Source of the DNA: Sipunculus nudus
Taxonomy: Eukaryota > Annelida > Sipuncula > Golfingiida > Sipunculidae
NCBI GenBank assembly: GCA_026874595.1
Contig: CM049308.1
Span: 53,021,624-53,085,623 of the forward strand
Reading direction: 5' to 3'
Length of the DNA stretch: 64,000 bases
A model generated the notes under the pieces. It saw nothing but the letters and a program-made list of their open reading frames with translations, had not been told where the DNA came from and searched no databases. Below are positions 35,441 through 47,852 of this stretch, in pieces. Position 1 is the stretch's first letter. The number at the start of each line of letters is the position of its first letter. Position numbers and translations under genes: made by a program.

Positions 35441-36099
35441 GTGCCCGATATATATTTAAAATGGAGCTCAGTAGACGTGTCTGATGATTATATACATATG
35501 TGGTTAAACCACGGTGTCTCTTGGCACACCCGCCAAATAAACACCCTGCGGCGGGTTCTATTTAAGACCATAACCTTTTCCAAAGATGCCTATGTTTTTT
35601 TTTATCACGGAAATGTCATGTCATTCCTTTTAAAATCAGCTGCAAAAGGTGCTGTAGCAAAGAAACATATATAGGGCACCTGAAAGGTGTGTTCCTCTTC
35701 CTCTTACTTTAATGGCGTTTGGCGTTGTTTATTCCTGTTTCTAGGGAAAGATCTTCTATATTACAGTAAGGTCTAGGTGCATTTTGACATTTCTTAGTGA
35801 GGGCCATATCTTTAACCGTGATATATGACGGTTATATGCATTTGCTATTGTATGAAATTCCGTTTTGACGAGACTTTATTCGAGATGAATGTTTATCCCA
35901 TACCTTGTCACTCTTTTTATGACAGAATCCTTTGTTGGAACTGCTATCAGCTATTAAATATACGGCTTTAATATAAAGTTGTTTCTGGACTTTACTGCCT
36001 CCATATTTTAATGCAAGCTTAAAAAAGTACTATGAACATCTGCGGAATTTATTCTTGTGTGGACTACGTGACAGGGGCTAATACGCGATAATCCTGGCT
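35441..36099. other. Intergenic, nothing recognised
   Basis: No gene or repeat was recognised. Confidence 0.4.
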
Positions 36100-36283
36100 T
36101 AACCATGCTCGGTTTACCACTCCCGCGGGACCTGGGTTTATGTTATAACACTCGTTTGTGTGTGATCACCACTTTCCGGAGTCTCCCATGAAAAATCTCA
36201 CCTCTCCTTGGCTAAGAAATGAACTAACGATCTGCCAACTTTAAGCCCTGTGCTCTACTCCAAGTCTACAGGATTTGCGGCTT
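36100..36283 (-). mobile_element. Worn SINE, probably family B
   Basis: Read on the minus strand it gives a tRNA-like start (TAGACTTGGAGTAGAGCAC), then GGTGAGATTTTTCATGGGAG, then GTGGTGATCACAC...GTGTTATAACATAAACCC. This corresponds to GTGAGATTTTCACGGGAG and the ...AGTGGAG...ATAACACACCC end of the better copies. It is heavily diverged. Confidence 0.45.

Positions 36284-36321
<38 letters not shown>
36284..36321. repeat. (TA)n microsatellite
   Basis: About 19 TA units abutting the worn SINE. Confidence 0.95.
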
Positions 36322-36323
<2 letters not shown>

Positions 36324-37085
36324 ACACTATTCTTACTTTCTGTCGTTCATGATAATTGTTGGGATGTAAATCAATGTATACTTCTGATGTAAATTTCACC
36401 GATCGCATGCATCAAGAGAAAAAAATGGTCACCTCAGTTCAAGTATCAACAGAGAAACATTATGGTCATGCGTTTTAGTTTTATCTTCAAACAAACTTTT
36501 AAACGGCCACAATAATCTTATTTACCTGACTGTAAACAAAGAGTCTAATAACCTTGCATTTACCATTCAGTTTGTTTATCTGTTCAAATCGTTTACAGAC
36601 AACTTCATGAAAATCACGAATAAAATAGTTTTCGATTACTTCGAATTGAAAATGTTTAATCAAGGGTTCTATCAACATGCACAGGAAATACATACCAGGA
36701 GCACTTATAAACCATACTTGCCGTGTTTACCGTCAATTGATTTTCTCCTCCAGGTCCAAATATTCATAAAAAAATAATTAATTCAAAAAGAGCATTTTAG
36801 TGCATCTCTATCCTGACAACAAACGTTTACCAGATACTTAATATGTTTCATCATTTTGTCGATAGGTTTCAAGTTTTCAAATAAATGGTTTCCATTACGG
36901 CTGGCTGAACATTCAATAAGTATCCCTCGGAGCTCCCAGGAAGTACATCCTGTAATTTGTTTGTATTATCACACCGTATACAGATGTAAATATCATTTCA
37001 TTAAAATTTTAAATCTCATGTTTTCAGCTTGTATGAACTAATAAGAATCATACAAAACGCTGGTTTCATGAAATGGAGAAAAACG
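36322..37085. other. Intergenic, nothing recognised
   Basis: No gene or repeat was recognised. Confidence 0.4.
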
Positions 37086-37089
37086 AGAA

Positions 37090-37251
37090 TATTAATAATA
37101 ATAATAATAATAACTAATAATAATTATGATAATAATTATAATAATAATAATATTATAATTACACTTATTATAATTATCATAATATAATAAAAATAATAAT
37201 AATTATTATTATTATTCTTTTTATTTATTATTATTATCATTATTATTATTA

Positions 37252-37298
<47 letters not shown>

Positions 37299-37323
37299 TT
37301 CATTATTATTATTATTATTACAT
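37090..37323. repeat. (TAA)n/(TTA)n trinucleotide array
   Basis: Starts as (AATA/TAA) on the plus strand and turns into (TTA) after about 37200, so the two halves can pair as a long hairpin. The minus-strand frame 37136-37420, rich in Ile, is an artefact. Confidence 0.9.
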
Positions 37324-39452
37324 TTCTATATATCAAGCATTTTTTTGGTTCCCTGGATGTACAATATAATAATGCAAGCAGGCATCTTAATAAAAAAATT
37401 CTTTTGCGACCTATCATCAATTATAAATAATTATAAAAATGTACACAGATGCCTTATGCCTAGAGGTGCCTGTATAGCAGTGTGACTTTGATATTTTTCC
37501 ATAATGCAGGCCTTGCACTTTAGAAATCTTATCTATGACACGGTAGATGACATTTACCAGTATTAGCGGCTCCAGCTTTAGGATTATCCCGCGGCTATAA
37601 GCGCCAACACGTGACGGGGTGTTCCGATCGAAAATCTTCCTTGCATGTGACCAAAGGAAGTCTGTCCAAAAGGATCATCTGTCGGGGCTATCTTAATCTC
37701 TTATGGAAGAGTGAAACGTTATTGTCCTTCTTATCCGATATATGCCGCGACAAAACTGTCCATTGAGCGTTGGTTGTTATTATCTGGTAGATGAATCCCG
37801 TACAGACGCACGGGTGGCACTAAATAAAGCGACTAAACCAGTTGTCAGCGGCAGGAGACAAGTTTGATAACGCCTTTTGATGGAAGTGGATCATGTTCCA
37901 GTCATTTTTGGTCTGAGACCACGGATGAATATGCTACCAAATTCATCCATTGTCCACAAAGGAGAGCCTATTAAATACCATGGCGAAGAAGGTTATGTTT
38001 TGACACATGTATGTTTGTTTGTTCTTATGATAGAAAAGATAACGGAAAATTGCTATTACTGATCCGATGTCAAGGGAACATTGATACGGACCAAAATAAA
38101 AGGTAGCCGCCTGCAGAGATGAAACGTCCTGTAACGGACCACTGTTTCGCCATCACATTTATTGAGCTTTGTGGTGTTTAAACAAGTAACGACCGTATAT
38201 TCTGGAAAGAGGCAGCTTTACTTCGGCTTATTAAGACTTCCGCACCATGATATAATTATCATATTTGTAACCCAACTGCAACATATTGCATTAAACTTCA
38301 ATGATAGTGTATTTTGATTCATGAAAAGACGACAATGAAATAAGCAGTGAGAACGTATTTGTAGTTGCGACATTGTTTCATGTACTATCAGAGTTTCATA
38401 AGGGATATACTTTCACTTAAACTGGGAATAAATACAGTTAGCTTGCCATAACTGAAATATACCTTAATAACACTATATGTCCGAGATTAATATGAGTGTT
38501 CTCCGTTCCAAGGACACAGATCGTGCGGAGCTCAGAAACCCTTTTAAGTGCGTATGTGGGGTGGTGACTCAAATGTACTCTCAATAATGAAAAGTTTAAG
38601 CACCCATGGTGATTAGATAAAAGGGCGAATCCATTAGGATTAGTTTCCTTTTAACTAAGTATCATTTTCGTTTGCGTCTGTCTTTAGGCAGAGGTGTTCC
38701 TTTGTCATTTGTCAGTCAGCAAACCGCAACCCAATCAAAAGTTGGTAACATGTCGGTAAAATTGCATAACTATATTAAAGAATATGTGGACTTTAAAAGC
38801 TTCTGCAAATAAATGGATGTTTCAAAAGGCTGTCAGTCTGAACATGCGATGCAAATGTGTGACGCTGGGGTGCACATGACCCGAAATGTGTCGTAACAAA
38901 ACACGTCTTTGCTTTAATTACACGAAAGTGATTCGCTGATATGTTGATGGTAGTGTTACGATAGATGCTAAAACGCATATTTGGTAAGGGTTGCGCTGGT
39001 CCCAGAAAACAATTGTCATTTACAGTCCATGTACTATTATTAGATCATAGGTCGAATTTTGCTCCCTCTGCATTCTCGGTTCATTGATGAAGTATCAATA
39101 ATGTAGTATTTAGGAATGGGATACCCAGGAGAATTCTTTATATATTCATGCCGAGGAATATGGCGCAATGTGGGTCAAGGGTGAAAGCGTTTGTGGGAAC
39201 CTGTATGCTGGAAACCACATGAAGGCACAGCAGATTTAACTAAACACAGACTGCATGTTAACACAGGGATGTATTTGGTTATTTAAACTACTAAATCTGT
39301 AAACAACACATATTTATTATGCATTTAACATGTTGTAGATTTTAATATTTAAAAAAAATACGTAGTGGTGCAACTGGAAAAATTGAATTCAGAAATATTT
39401 TTATTCTACAGACTCTCGCACCAAAAGTATGATGCGAGGGATTATTTTTTTC

Positions 39453-39455
<3 letters not shown>
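37324..39455. other. Intergenic, nothing recognised
   Basis: A short block at 38108-38150 (GTAGCCGCCTGCAGAGATGAAACGTCC) resembles 10033-10085. Otherwise nothing was recognised. Confidence 0.4.

Positions 39456-39456
<1 letters not shown>

Positions 39457-39495
<39 letters not shown>
39457..39495. repeat. (TA)n microsatellite
   Basis: About 19 TA units. Confidence 0.95.
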
Positions 39496-39498
<3 letters not shown>

Positions 39499-40548
39499 CA
39501 AAAAAAATTTAGTCCATTTCCACACCTTTAAGAATTATTTTAGGGAATCGGTCTTCATTGCAAAAAAAGATCCTAAAAATGGAAGCGGCGAATCCGTAGA
39601 GCAATAATTGTTTGTATTGCCTTAAATCGGAAAATAATGAAAAAAATGTTGATAGCAGAGTTTTTTTATCAAACTACCAAATGCACGAGCTATTTTAGAA
39701 GAGATCATATGTCTTGTGGTGCCCTGGGAGCACCTGATACTAGCACCCAGACAGTTCATAATTTCGTTTCTGAGACATGATTTAGTCCTTTTCCTACAGT
39801 TAGCCTTTGACGCAATCAAGAATAATAGTATTATATTTCGTCTGACCTTCGGACTCCTTTTCCCGAGACTGATATATGGGATTTCACAAAGGTCAGATTG
39901 ATAAGGAACGGAATGGGATATCCCCACTGTTTAGACAATGAGCTACTCGACCAGCAGCCTTAACACGAACAGCATGAAAAACCAACCGGCGACGCCAACC
40001 AGACAGTTTCCCCCGAAAAATTCAAACTATGAACCTCTTGTGTTCTCATTTAGAAGAAATAAAAATGAAATTAGATTAACATTGAGTAAAGTGTGGTAAA
40101 ATATAATTTGGATGCTTTTCCCCATGCACATCCAATTCATAAAGTCCTATTTAACTGAGTGCTAGCCAAAGCAACAAAAAAGCAAATGTTTAGATTAGGG
40201 CAAAAACATAACCTCCTTTGAAGAGGTCAAAATATAATAAATATATAAGATTACCAAATGCCTATTATTTGGTTGCAGACACTGGGTTTACTGTTATTCA
40301 TTAACTATTTCGTTCTTGTTCTTCTTAAGTTCTTTTGTCTCGGAGTATTGCAGTATTGGATTGTTCCTGTTTTACTTTCGCCCAGAGTGCTCTTCCTATG
40401 CTTCAAGAGATCTGAGTCGACTGAAACCCATGCTTAAATGATATCACGCATCAACACACCGACTTTCACACTGCGACGACTCTGCTGTTTTGGGATTATT
40501 GAAGTCAAAATCTGTCCCCACACAATGCACCAGCGTGTCTAAATACAC
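39496..40548. other. Intergenic, nothing recognised
   Basis: Overlapping open frames on both strands at 39622-39927 show no motif and are not supported as coding. Confidence 0.4.
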
Positions 40549-40765
40549 CAGGGGCGTAGGTAGGTATCAATGTAGTGAAAGGGATAACGCAGCCCGTTCA
40601 AATGTGATGGATAAGCATTGTTTCAAAGCAAATGGTTTTTGTGTAAAGGACTTCACGGAATCAGTAATTTTGTGTAAGCATGCGCATGTTGATTTGAAAT
40701 GTAACAAAAGTTGATTTTAAAGTTTGAAGTCTGAGACAGGTAGTGCCGGCCGCCCCACAGGGCCC
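40549..40765 (+). repeat. Interspersed repeat, copy without the MITE
   Basis: It carries the pre-insertion arrangement of the repeat at 32366-33060, with TTTTAAAGTTTGAAGTC at about 40715-40732 in place of the 466-bp element. It begins CAGGGGCGTAGGTAGG and ends near GCCGGCCGCCCCACAG. Confidence 0.65.
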
Positions 40766-41799
40766 AAACAGACGAGATTCGTTTCGAATAGAAATGGAAG
40801 GGTGACCAATTTTATATAGATTATAAGCATGCTAGCCTGAACATCTTAATAACTCTAGTTCATGTTTTAATTAATTTTTGGAGGGGCCCATCATGCTCTA
40901 GAGACGTGGATATATACAACCTCTGTAGGGTAGGGTCGGTGTTTTCTGACTTATTTTCAAGTCATAAATGAATCAAGGGATCATCTTCAGTAAATAGGCG
41001 TCAAATTCCGGAATATAGGCTCCTATAAATAATGTCCACGTATGGATTTGCGAAAAAAAAGCCCCAGCTATCGATTTTTACAAACAACCTCGTCCGTATT
41101 CAGTCGCAGGCTGAACTTTCAGGTCGTATAAACCCAGATCTACGATATTCCTGATTTAACTTAAGCACGGCTGGATTGCGTTGTATAGTCCCATGGCGTT
41201 GTCATGAGTTTCTTTGATATCTGTCTGTCGATCTCTGTCTGGCGCGGAAATGGCAAAAGGCACGAGTCACCTGAAATATACCGGTATTTCCTACAATCAG
41301 CAAAATACCTTGGTATCCAGTTAACCTATTTTGTGTGGATATAGGCTAATTTGTATTGTCTCCCAGCCAATTTTTAACGGAAGCGGTGTATACCATAACG
41401 TGTAGCTTCCATCTGTCCAGGTCTCTAGGAACATTGTACAAACCATAAGGTTACAGATGGGGTATGATGTGACTACTTGATTCATGTTAATTATCGTTAT
41501 AACGAAAACATACAAAATATACGAGTTTTAATATTTAGCTTTCGTATTCACTTTTATTATATATATACTAAAAACGAAACATATGCCAGATGAGAATTGT
41601 TCTCACAGAGCTTCATATACGTGCTCTCAGTTTTGATTTTATATTTACATCACACGTGCACACATATGTCATAACAGCGGCAGTAATACTACCGGAATTT
41701 CCAGTGATGACATTTTCAAGAAAATAATTCGTTACCCTCATCCACTGATCATTTATCGTCTGACAGGCCCACAACACTAGGAAATCGAGTTGAGAACAT
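40766..41799. other. Intergenic, nothing recognised
   Basis: No gene or repeat was recognised. Confidence 0.4.
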
Positions 41800-42820
41800 A
41801 CTTGAAGCTTTCCACGCCTGTCTGGGTAACCGAGCGTTCTGCCGCAGCAGTGTAAAATTGTCAAATCGAATGCCGTTGTAGGGAAGCAAGATAAACTGCT
41901 GACTTAGCATTCTTGCCGAAGCTATGCTGTCACTATGTTTAGAGGACTGTTAGGAGTGCAGAATGAGCCCGAGTCCTCCAAGTTTTCAGTATCATGAGAA
42001 TTAATCATTATCATTTATGTGTACAAAAAGAGCCAAACCCGTATGACCTATAGTACAGTGGCTTCCTTATAAACGCGGAGCACATATATAACATCGTCGT
42101 TGACGTCCAATAAAATCGATTTTTTTTTTAAGGGGGGGGGGGGGGGGGAGGCTAGATATGTGTTTTTGAAACGATTTATTTCCCTGCCGTACGAGAATCG
42201 GCATAGAATTATTTGCTTGCCATATCAACGAGAATCGATATAAAAATCTACGTCTGCATAATGGGAAACACGGGAACATCTTTGTGTCGCCTTTTTGGTA
42301 TTAATACCCGCTAAATAGTAAACACGGAGCATGGTAGCTGCGTTAGGTCCGATGATCAAAAAGCGAATAATTTGCAGGAAACATAGGATCAATATAAGGT
42401 TTCCTATCTCGACGACGCCGGGTCCTGATTCAAATGCTCTGATGCCCAATAAACGGCGCACGACAGCATGAATATGCGCAAGGTTTGACATATCAATGGA
42501 CCGGTTTTTAGTGATGTATACATAGGCTCCATAATGTGATTTATACATTGACCCATGAGGAACTGGTTCAATCATGGGTCAACAATGATAAACATTCAAT
42601 TTGCATGTTCAAAATTCATGAGATTACTACAAATAAATAAATTTGTTCAGAACTAGGTGACCAAAAATATCTACTAAGATGCTGAAAACCTTTCATCTGT
42701 ACTGGTAATAATTTAATTAAATTAAATTTTTATTATTTCCACGTTATTCAAGCATACATAAACACTAAGTTACTTTTAACACAAAGCTTATTGTAGCAGA
42801 TCCAGGGATTCCAAAAAATA
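41800..42820 (-). repeat. Interspersed ~1-kb repeat, minus copy (inverted partner 29400-30520)
   Basis: The complement of 29400-30520 with many substitutions. A G run at 42132-42150 sits where the plus copy has a C run (30197-30208). On its own minus strand it keeps a 116-codon frame (42575 down to 42225) that is interrupted in the plus copy. The frame has no recognisable domain, so I do not call it a gene. Confidence 0.8.
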
Positions 42821-44566
42821 TTATCTGCTATCCACTTGTGATGCCATCCGTGCACCTATATGCTGGCAAAACGGACCAGGCAGGTCTCAGGGAAAGCGTT
42901 CCTGTACAAAACGTATACCAGCATATTCTGATAAAATTCTGAACTACGGATCACCTAAAAATCCTCAATAAAAGTTCCATGGTTCTCCAACAGATTTCAT
43001 TTTCAATCATGTAGAAATATGGAATAAAAATTTCTGCTTTCGGTTCAACTTCGAGATGCTATCGATTCTTCTGTCTCCAAATATCCAAACAGAGACAGAC
43101 AAAAAGAAAAACTAACATGGGTAACAACATAAACGGAGGAGGTTTGAGCCTAGCTGTGAACGATTCAAGAGGCTAAACCCCCTGGGAGCTTGGAAACATG
43201 CTGTTCTTGTTATGACACTATGAATACACTTTTAATAATTTATAACAATATGAAATTATGAACCAAAGTGACATAGGCATGAAGTGTATAAGCATGATTA
43301 CTTGTGCTTTGGAATCAATAATCAGTGTAGCTACCTTCGCTGTCATGGCCTGATTTAGAAGGTTGTAGATTGTTCCCGTGAGAACAGGGAAAAGTGCACA
43401 CAATGGGGTTTAAATCATTTGATAATACCCCAAAGGAAGCTAACATTTGCTTATTTCATGAACCTTTCTGTCGATAACCTCTCCTGGCTGATATCATCTC
43501 AAATGCAGGCTCCGTTATTGTTAGTAAATATACTCAGTATAACTGTGTTTGTAAAATTGATCCCTTTCCCTTATGGTCCATGCTAGTATGGATATTATTT
43601 TTTTTCTTTAATCACCTGACAATAGGCGATGATAGTGTGATGTAAGTACAATCGGCTTTTGCCCAAGGCATCCAAAAGGCAATCAGTCTCTATATCAAAA
43701 TATTCCTGAAAACTTTATGCAGCACACTCTCTGCCGAATGGTCCATACCTACTAATCATTCAGCACGGGGTGAATGGCCATCTGATTCACCGGGGTAAAC
43801 TGTCTGGTTATATTTCTTAGAGTGTGGGTTACCAGTAAAATTAAAAATACATAATAATAGACAGAGTTTTGTTGAAATGCATCCGACTGATTTTCCATCT
43901 TCTTCTAAATAAACATTTTAAAATTGAACAATGGCACATATTTGGAGAACCTGAAATTTGAACCGTCCCTGACTTAGCATTTTAATATTCTAATTGATTA
44001 AAGATTAAATATTTAGGTTCCTTATTATATAAATCAATATTTACATGACAGGTATTATCTTGCTCAGCTGACACTGAATCTTTTCCACATTTTCAACAGT
44101 AACCGCCGGGAGAGGTCATTTAGGTTAATGGACATCTTCAGAACTGTCTTTTAACCTGTAATGTGTTTTAACTCAAGCCAAATGATGGAGTTGGTGCCAG
44201 TCTTATGCGACCTCGGGTTGGCTTTAGACCAGTGTAAGGTTTAAGAGTGCACGATCTTAGGCTGTGGTAATGAAAGCTTTTTTATGCAACGAAAGGCCTT
44301 TCCCTGATTGACAGCGCCGAGATGAAAGGCGCCAGCTACCTTGAAATATATCATTCGAAGTGTCATTCTAATGGACTAATGTCATTCCTGTCGAGACAAA
44401 GTACATATCACTCGTCTGTTGTGTTTACCTGTCATGGAGGACACTGAACTCCCAGGCCTAATTAAATGTTTCGTTTCTTTATTTGAAACTGTTAAGCTGC
44501 CAATTATTGATTCTCCGCCATTGCTGGTCCAGAGCGCCAGTAATCACATGAAATAATGGAAAGAGC
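42821..44566. other. Intergenic, possible regulatory stretch 44100-44560
   Basis: No coding sequence was recognised. From about 44100 the base composition becomes more balanced and free of simple repeats. TGATTGACAG at 44305-44314 equals the classic PBX-MEIS/PREP composite site. Enhancer function is an inference. Confidence 0.3.
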
Positions 44567-44772
44567 CTATTTTTTTTCAATTAGCACCTCACATTACTTC
44601 TTAATATTTTTATTATTTTTAGCTGAAACTGTTTGCTATTTGGTTGCATTAGCGGTAGACGCTTGTAATGAAACAGCCTGCTTTTTTCAATAAGCACCTC
44701 ACATCATTTCTGAATATTTTTATTGTTTTTACCTGGAACTGTTTGGTTGCATTAGCGGTAGACGCTAGTAAT
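44567..44772 (+). repeat. 103-bp tandem duplication (two copies)
   Basis: Both copies carry TTTTTTCAAT(T/A)AGCACCTCACAT, then ATATTTTTATT.TTTTTA, and GTTTGGTTGCATTAGCGGTAGACGCT. The last block starts near 44642 and 44741. Only a few differences separate the copies, so the duplication is fairly recent. Confidence 0.9.
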
Positions 44773-44966
44773 TACAAGGTAAAATGGTCAATGTCACGCC
44801 TTTCCGAATATCCAAACAATTTATATTTAAGGAAGTTCATACAATATTCTAGATGGAAAATGCAATTAAAATCTAGGCCTGCATAGTAAATATACTGAAC
44901 TCTCCACCAATAACTTTCTCCAGAATCCGTAGCATCAGATGATGTGTCTGTTTCAAGGGGGAAATA

Positions 44967-44969
<3 letters not shown>

Positions 44970-45027
<58 letters not shown>
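44970..45027. repeat. (TC)n microsatellite
   Basis: About 29 TC units. The Leu-Ser frame across it is an artefact. Confidence 0.95.
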
Positions 45028-45031
<4 letters not shown>

Positions 45032-45354
45032 ACCAGTGTAACAGTTTTAACGATTTTTTAGCCTTGACGTTATTAATTATTTATTATTCAACTAATTATT
45101 ATTATCCCATCTTATTGGCCCTTCAAGAATATATCGAACAAACTTAAGATCATGTTTGATATATCAAAATAGGCAGGAATAGTCAGGTAAACAGGGCAAG
45201 TAGAATACATTAGTTTACATTAGTTGAGAAGAGCAATTTCTTTTATTTTTTACTGATGATATTTTTTAGAATGAGAAAATTTTATTTATATTTTCATATT
45301 TGTTTAAGAATTTGTGGTGGGGTTACCGCCTTCAGTCGAAATTTAATTTCGGTT

Positions 45355-45550
45355 TGAGACAATATGACAAAGCTTTTGCACTCTGCGGATCCCGGGTGTG
45401 TTATAAACTCCACTGCTGGTTCATAACCCCGAGGGACCCCAAAAGGCGCACTCCGGTTCATGCAGAACACTCACTCTGGGGTGGGGGCCGATCTCACGAC
45501 TAATAGGCTGAGATTTGAACTCACGATATCCAGATCATTTGGTTTCGGTT
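45355..45550 (-). mobile_element. SINE, family B
   Basis: On the minus strand: box B GTGAGTTCAAATCTCAGCC, then GTGAGATCGGCCCCCACCCC, AGAGTGAGTGTTCTGC, GGTTATGAACCAGCAGTGGAG, TTATAACACACCCGGG. This matches the body of 14787-15002 block by block. Confidence 0.65.
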
Positions 45551-45907
45551 TGACGATTCCTGTGTTATTCACATCTTCTCTGCACTGTGCAAAACAAACT
45601 AAACTAACATTACATGTATAAATAAATGTTCCTAATTAATATTTTGAGGCACGTGTAGCAAGTGGTAGCGGCGCAGGTGGCACTAAACTTGTTATTTTTA
45701 TTTATTTTTGCTGACTTTCCGAGAATGCCTACTTCGACAATTTGCACATTCCATGAAACGTCACTTGGATTACATTATATCAACAGGTCAATGGACGACG
45801 TGTGTGTCAAAGGTTTAACTACATTCCTGTAGGCGTTTAGGCGTCCCCGCCCCTACCAATCCTTATCACATTTAATAACCTGACACTATACTCTTTAACA
45901 TAGTATG

Positions 45908-45909
<2 letters not shown>
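45551..45909. other. Spacer, nothing recognised
   Basis: No gene or repeat was recognised. Confidence 0.4.

Positions 45910-45957
<48 letters not shown>
45910..45957. repeat. (TA)n microsatellite
   Basis: About 24 TA units. Confidence 0.95.
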
Positions 45958-45960
<3 letters not shown>

Positions 45961-46445
45961 TGTATATACCATGTAATATAAACTCACGTAAAGATTAATA
46001 AATGGATACTTATATAAGTCTGAACACGCAGTTATTTACAGACCATAACCAGCTGAATTAAATGTACTGAAAACCCGATCGGAACAAAATCCGTTATAAG
46101 CTTGTTGTTTCTTGAACTCCAGTCAGTGGCGCCGTCTGTAGCAATTTCACTGAACTAAATGCCGTTCCTCGTGTCATATTATAGTTAATATAAAATCTGC
46201 ATCGTCATATTACCTCCCCTTAAGCTATCCTCATTTTAACCTTCTATACGTCTGGACAATGGGTCATAAAATATTGTTTATTTGTAACAGAAGAAAACAG
46301 TCGACACTTAAGATTACATAAAAGAGGATATAGTTTCAATAGAAGGATATTATTTTGAATGATAACAATGGACCGCAATTTACTCTGCAATCTGAAGTTA
46401 TCTGATAGTGATTCTCCAAGATTTGATCAGTGCACTCTGTAAGAA
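45958..46445. other. Spacer, nothing recognised
   Basis: No gene or repeat was recognised. Confidence 0.4.
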
Positions 46446-46472
46446 GAGAGAGAGAGAGATAGAGAGAGAGAC

Positions 46473-46505
<33 letters not shown>

Positions 46506-46520
46506 GAGAGACAGACACAC

Positions 46521-46579
<59 letters not shown>
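46446..46579. repeat. (GA)n microsatellite with GACA interruptions
   Basis: 134 bases of almost pure purine on the plus strand. GACAGACA blocks in the middle separate it from a clean (GA)n run at about 46527-46579. Such mirror-repeat tracts can form triplex DNA. Frames across it on either strand are artefacts. Confidence 0.95.
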
Positions 46580-46582
<3 letters not shown>

Positions 46583-46659
46583 AGAAGAGGCCAGGAGGTT
46601 TATATCTAGAACGTGGCAGGAAAATCTCAATGTTCCAAATATATAGTTCTTCTGCTGGG

Positions 46660-46960
46660 TTTAATTTTTCTGCCTCCGCCAGGAGTTCACGCGTTCATTC
46701 AAGAGCGTGTGTGTGTCGGTGTGGGTGTTTGTATGTGTATGTACAGCATAACTCACGCAATCTTTGACCGAATCTCAGGGCAATTCGGAAATAGGCCAAG
46801 GAAGAATCGATAAAATTTTAGTGTTGATCCGCATCATGATCCGGGTCCAGGAAGGACCCAGGAATGTCAGCAAAGAAAATTCAGAAATGTACAGTCACAC
46901 ATACACGAATGGACCAGTTAATATGGATCGAATAGGTGATTGCAGACACGGGTTGGGAGA
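46660..46960 (-). repeat. Interspersed (CA)-bearing repeat, copy 3
   Basis: Reverse orientation of 35155-35440. On the plus strand: GTTCACGCGTTCATTC, a (GT) stretch, CATAACTCACGCAATCT, TCAGGGCAATTCGGAAATAGGCCAA, GATCCGGGTCCAGGA, then TCACACATACACGAATGGACC. Confidence 0.65.
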
Positions 46961-47760
46961 GCTTCTGAGTGAATGCAAACACCTTTAGGGGAGCATCCCA
47001 CATTAAAACTCGCGAACATGGCGGAGGCCTGCATTCCTGAGAATGCATATTTCTTGTTTACCCGAGTCCACTGTTTAAGGAACTCGGACTTTGAACTGAG
47101 TATCTTTTACCCGGACTTGTGCAGGGACTCGGACGTAAGGACTGGTCCTCGGACTCGGACAGTATGGACCCGGCTACATCACTGTTATTAAACCATCTGA
47201 TTTTCAAGTTTTCAATACATGGGTCAAAGATTACAAGTCATTAAGAAATTAGAGCTAATCACTAATTAAATTCTATGGAGAATTTACCGCAGCGCCTTTG
47301 TGGTATTGATGAGGACTGTAGTTGGGACCTTCAAGCCCAACGCCTAAACCACTGGATTTCGTTCTACCCAATACTATAGTAACGAATGTTTTTAATCCTT
47401 GATCAATGTCGTATACTCTTTCGTATAAACTAACAAACACGTATGTGAATAAATTATATGATTTAACGCAATTTATGAAATACTGTGGATTCAGAATTGT
47501 TCGTTCGGTCAGTGGACCCTGTGCATTGAGTTAGGCCTATGACATCGTGTTTGCCCGCTGACACCGTCCATGCTAGCAAATATCAATGATAAATAAAACG
47601 CAAAGAAAACGATATGTTGCCCATAAATTAAAAAATACTAATATTGTAAGGAATGATATTCAGTTCCACCTTGGGGTGAGCAAACAAATCAAGATTTAAT
47701 CAGTGTCGTACTTACAAGTGACTGTTGAAAGTGCGTCCGCACTTACACTGGTATATGTGT
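46961..47760. other. Intergenic; GGACTCGGAC-type repeats at 47080-47170
   Basis: CTCGGAC recurs at least four times in about 90 bases (47086-47161), a short imperfect repeat. Otherwise nothing was recognised. Confidence 0.45.
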
Positions 47761-47852
47761 ACGCTCCCGAGGCAGCGGAAATCTTGCGCTTCTGAAGAAG
47801 CAACTGATATAGGAAGTAGTCCTATAGGTAAAGCGCTGTGTAAAGAGCGTAG
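47761..47852 (-). repeat. Short copy of the repeat at 52068-52757, lacking ~580 bp
   Basis: ACGCTCC.GAGGCAGCGGAA...GAAGCAACTGAT is followed directly by ATAGG.AGTAG.CCT.TAGGTAAAGCGCTGTG and AAAGAGCGTA. In the inverted copy at 52068-52757 these two parts are separated by about 580 bases. Confidence 0.75.

Noticed and set aside
39622-39927. 101-codon minus-strand frame with an overlapping plus frame
   Set aside because: No motif, and the opposite strand is equally open, which suggests a stop-poor stretch by chance.
46408-46767. 119-codon Arg/Glu-rich frame
   Set aside because: It translates the (GA)n microsatellite and then repeat DNA.
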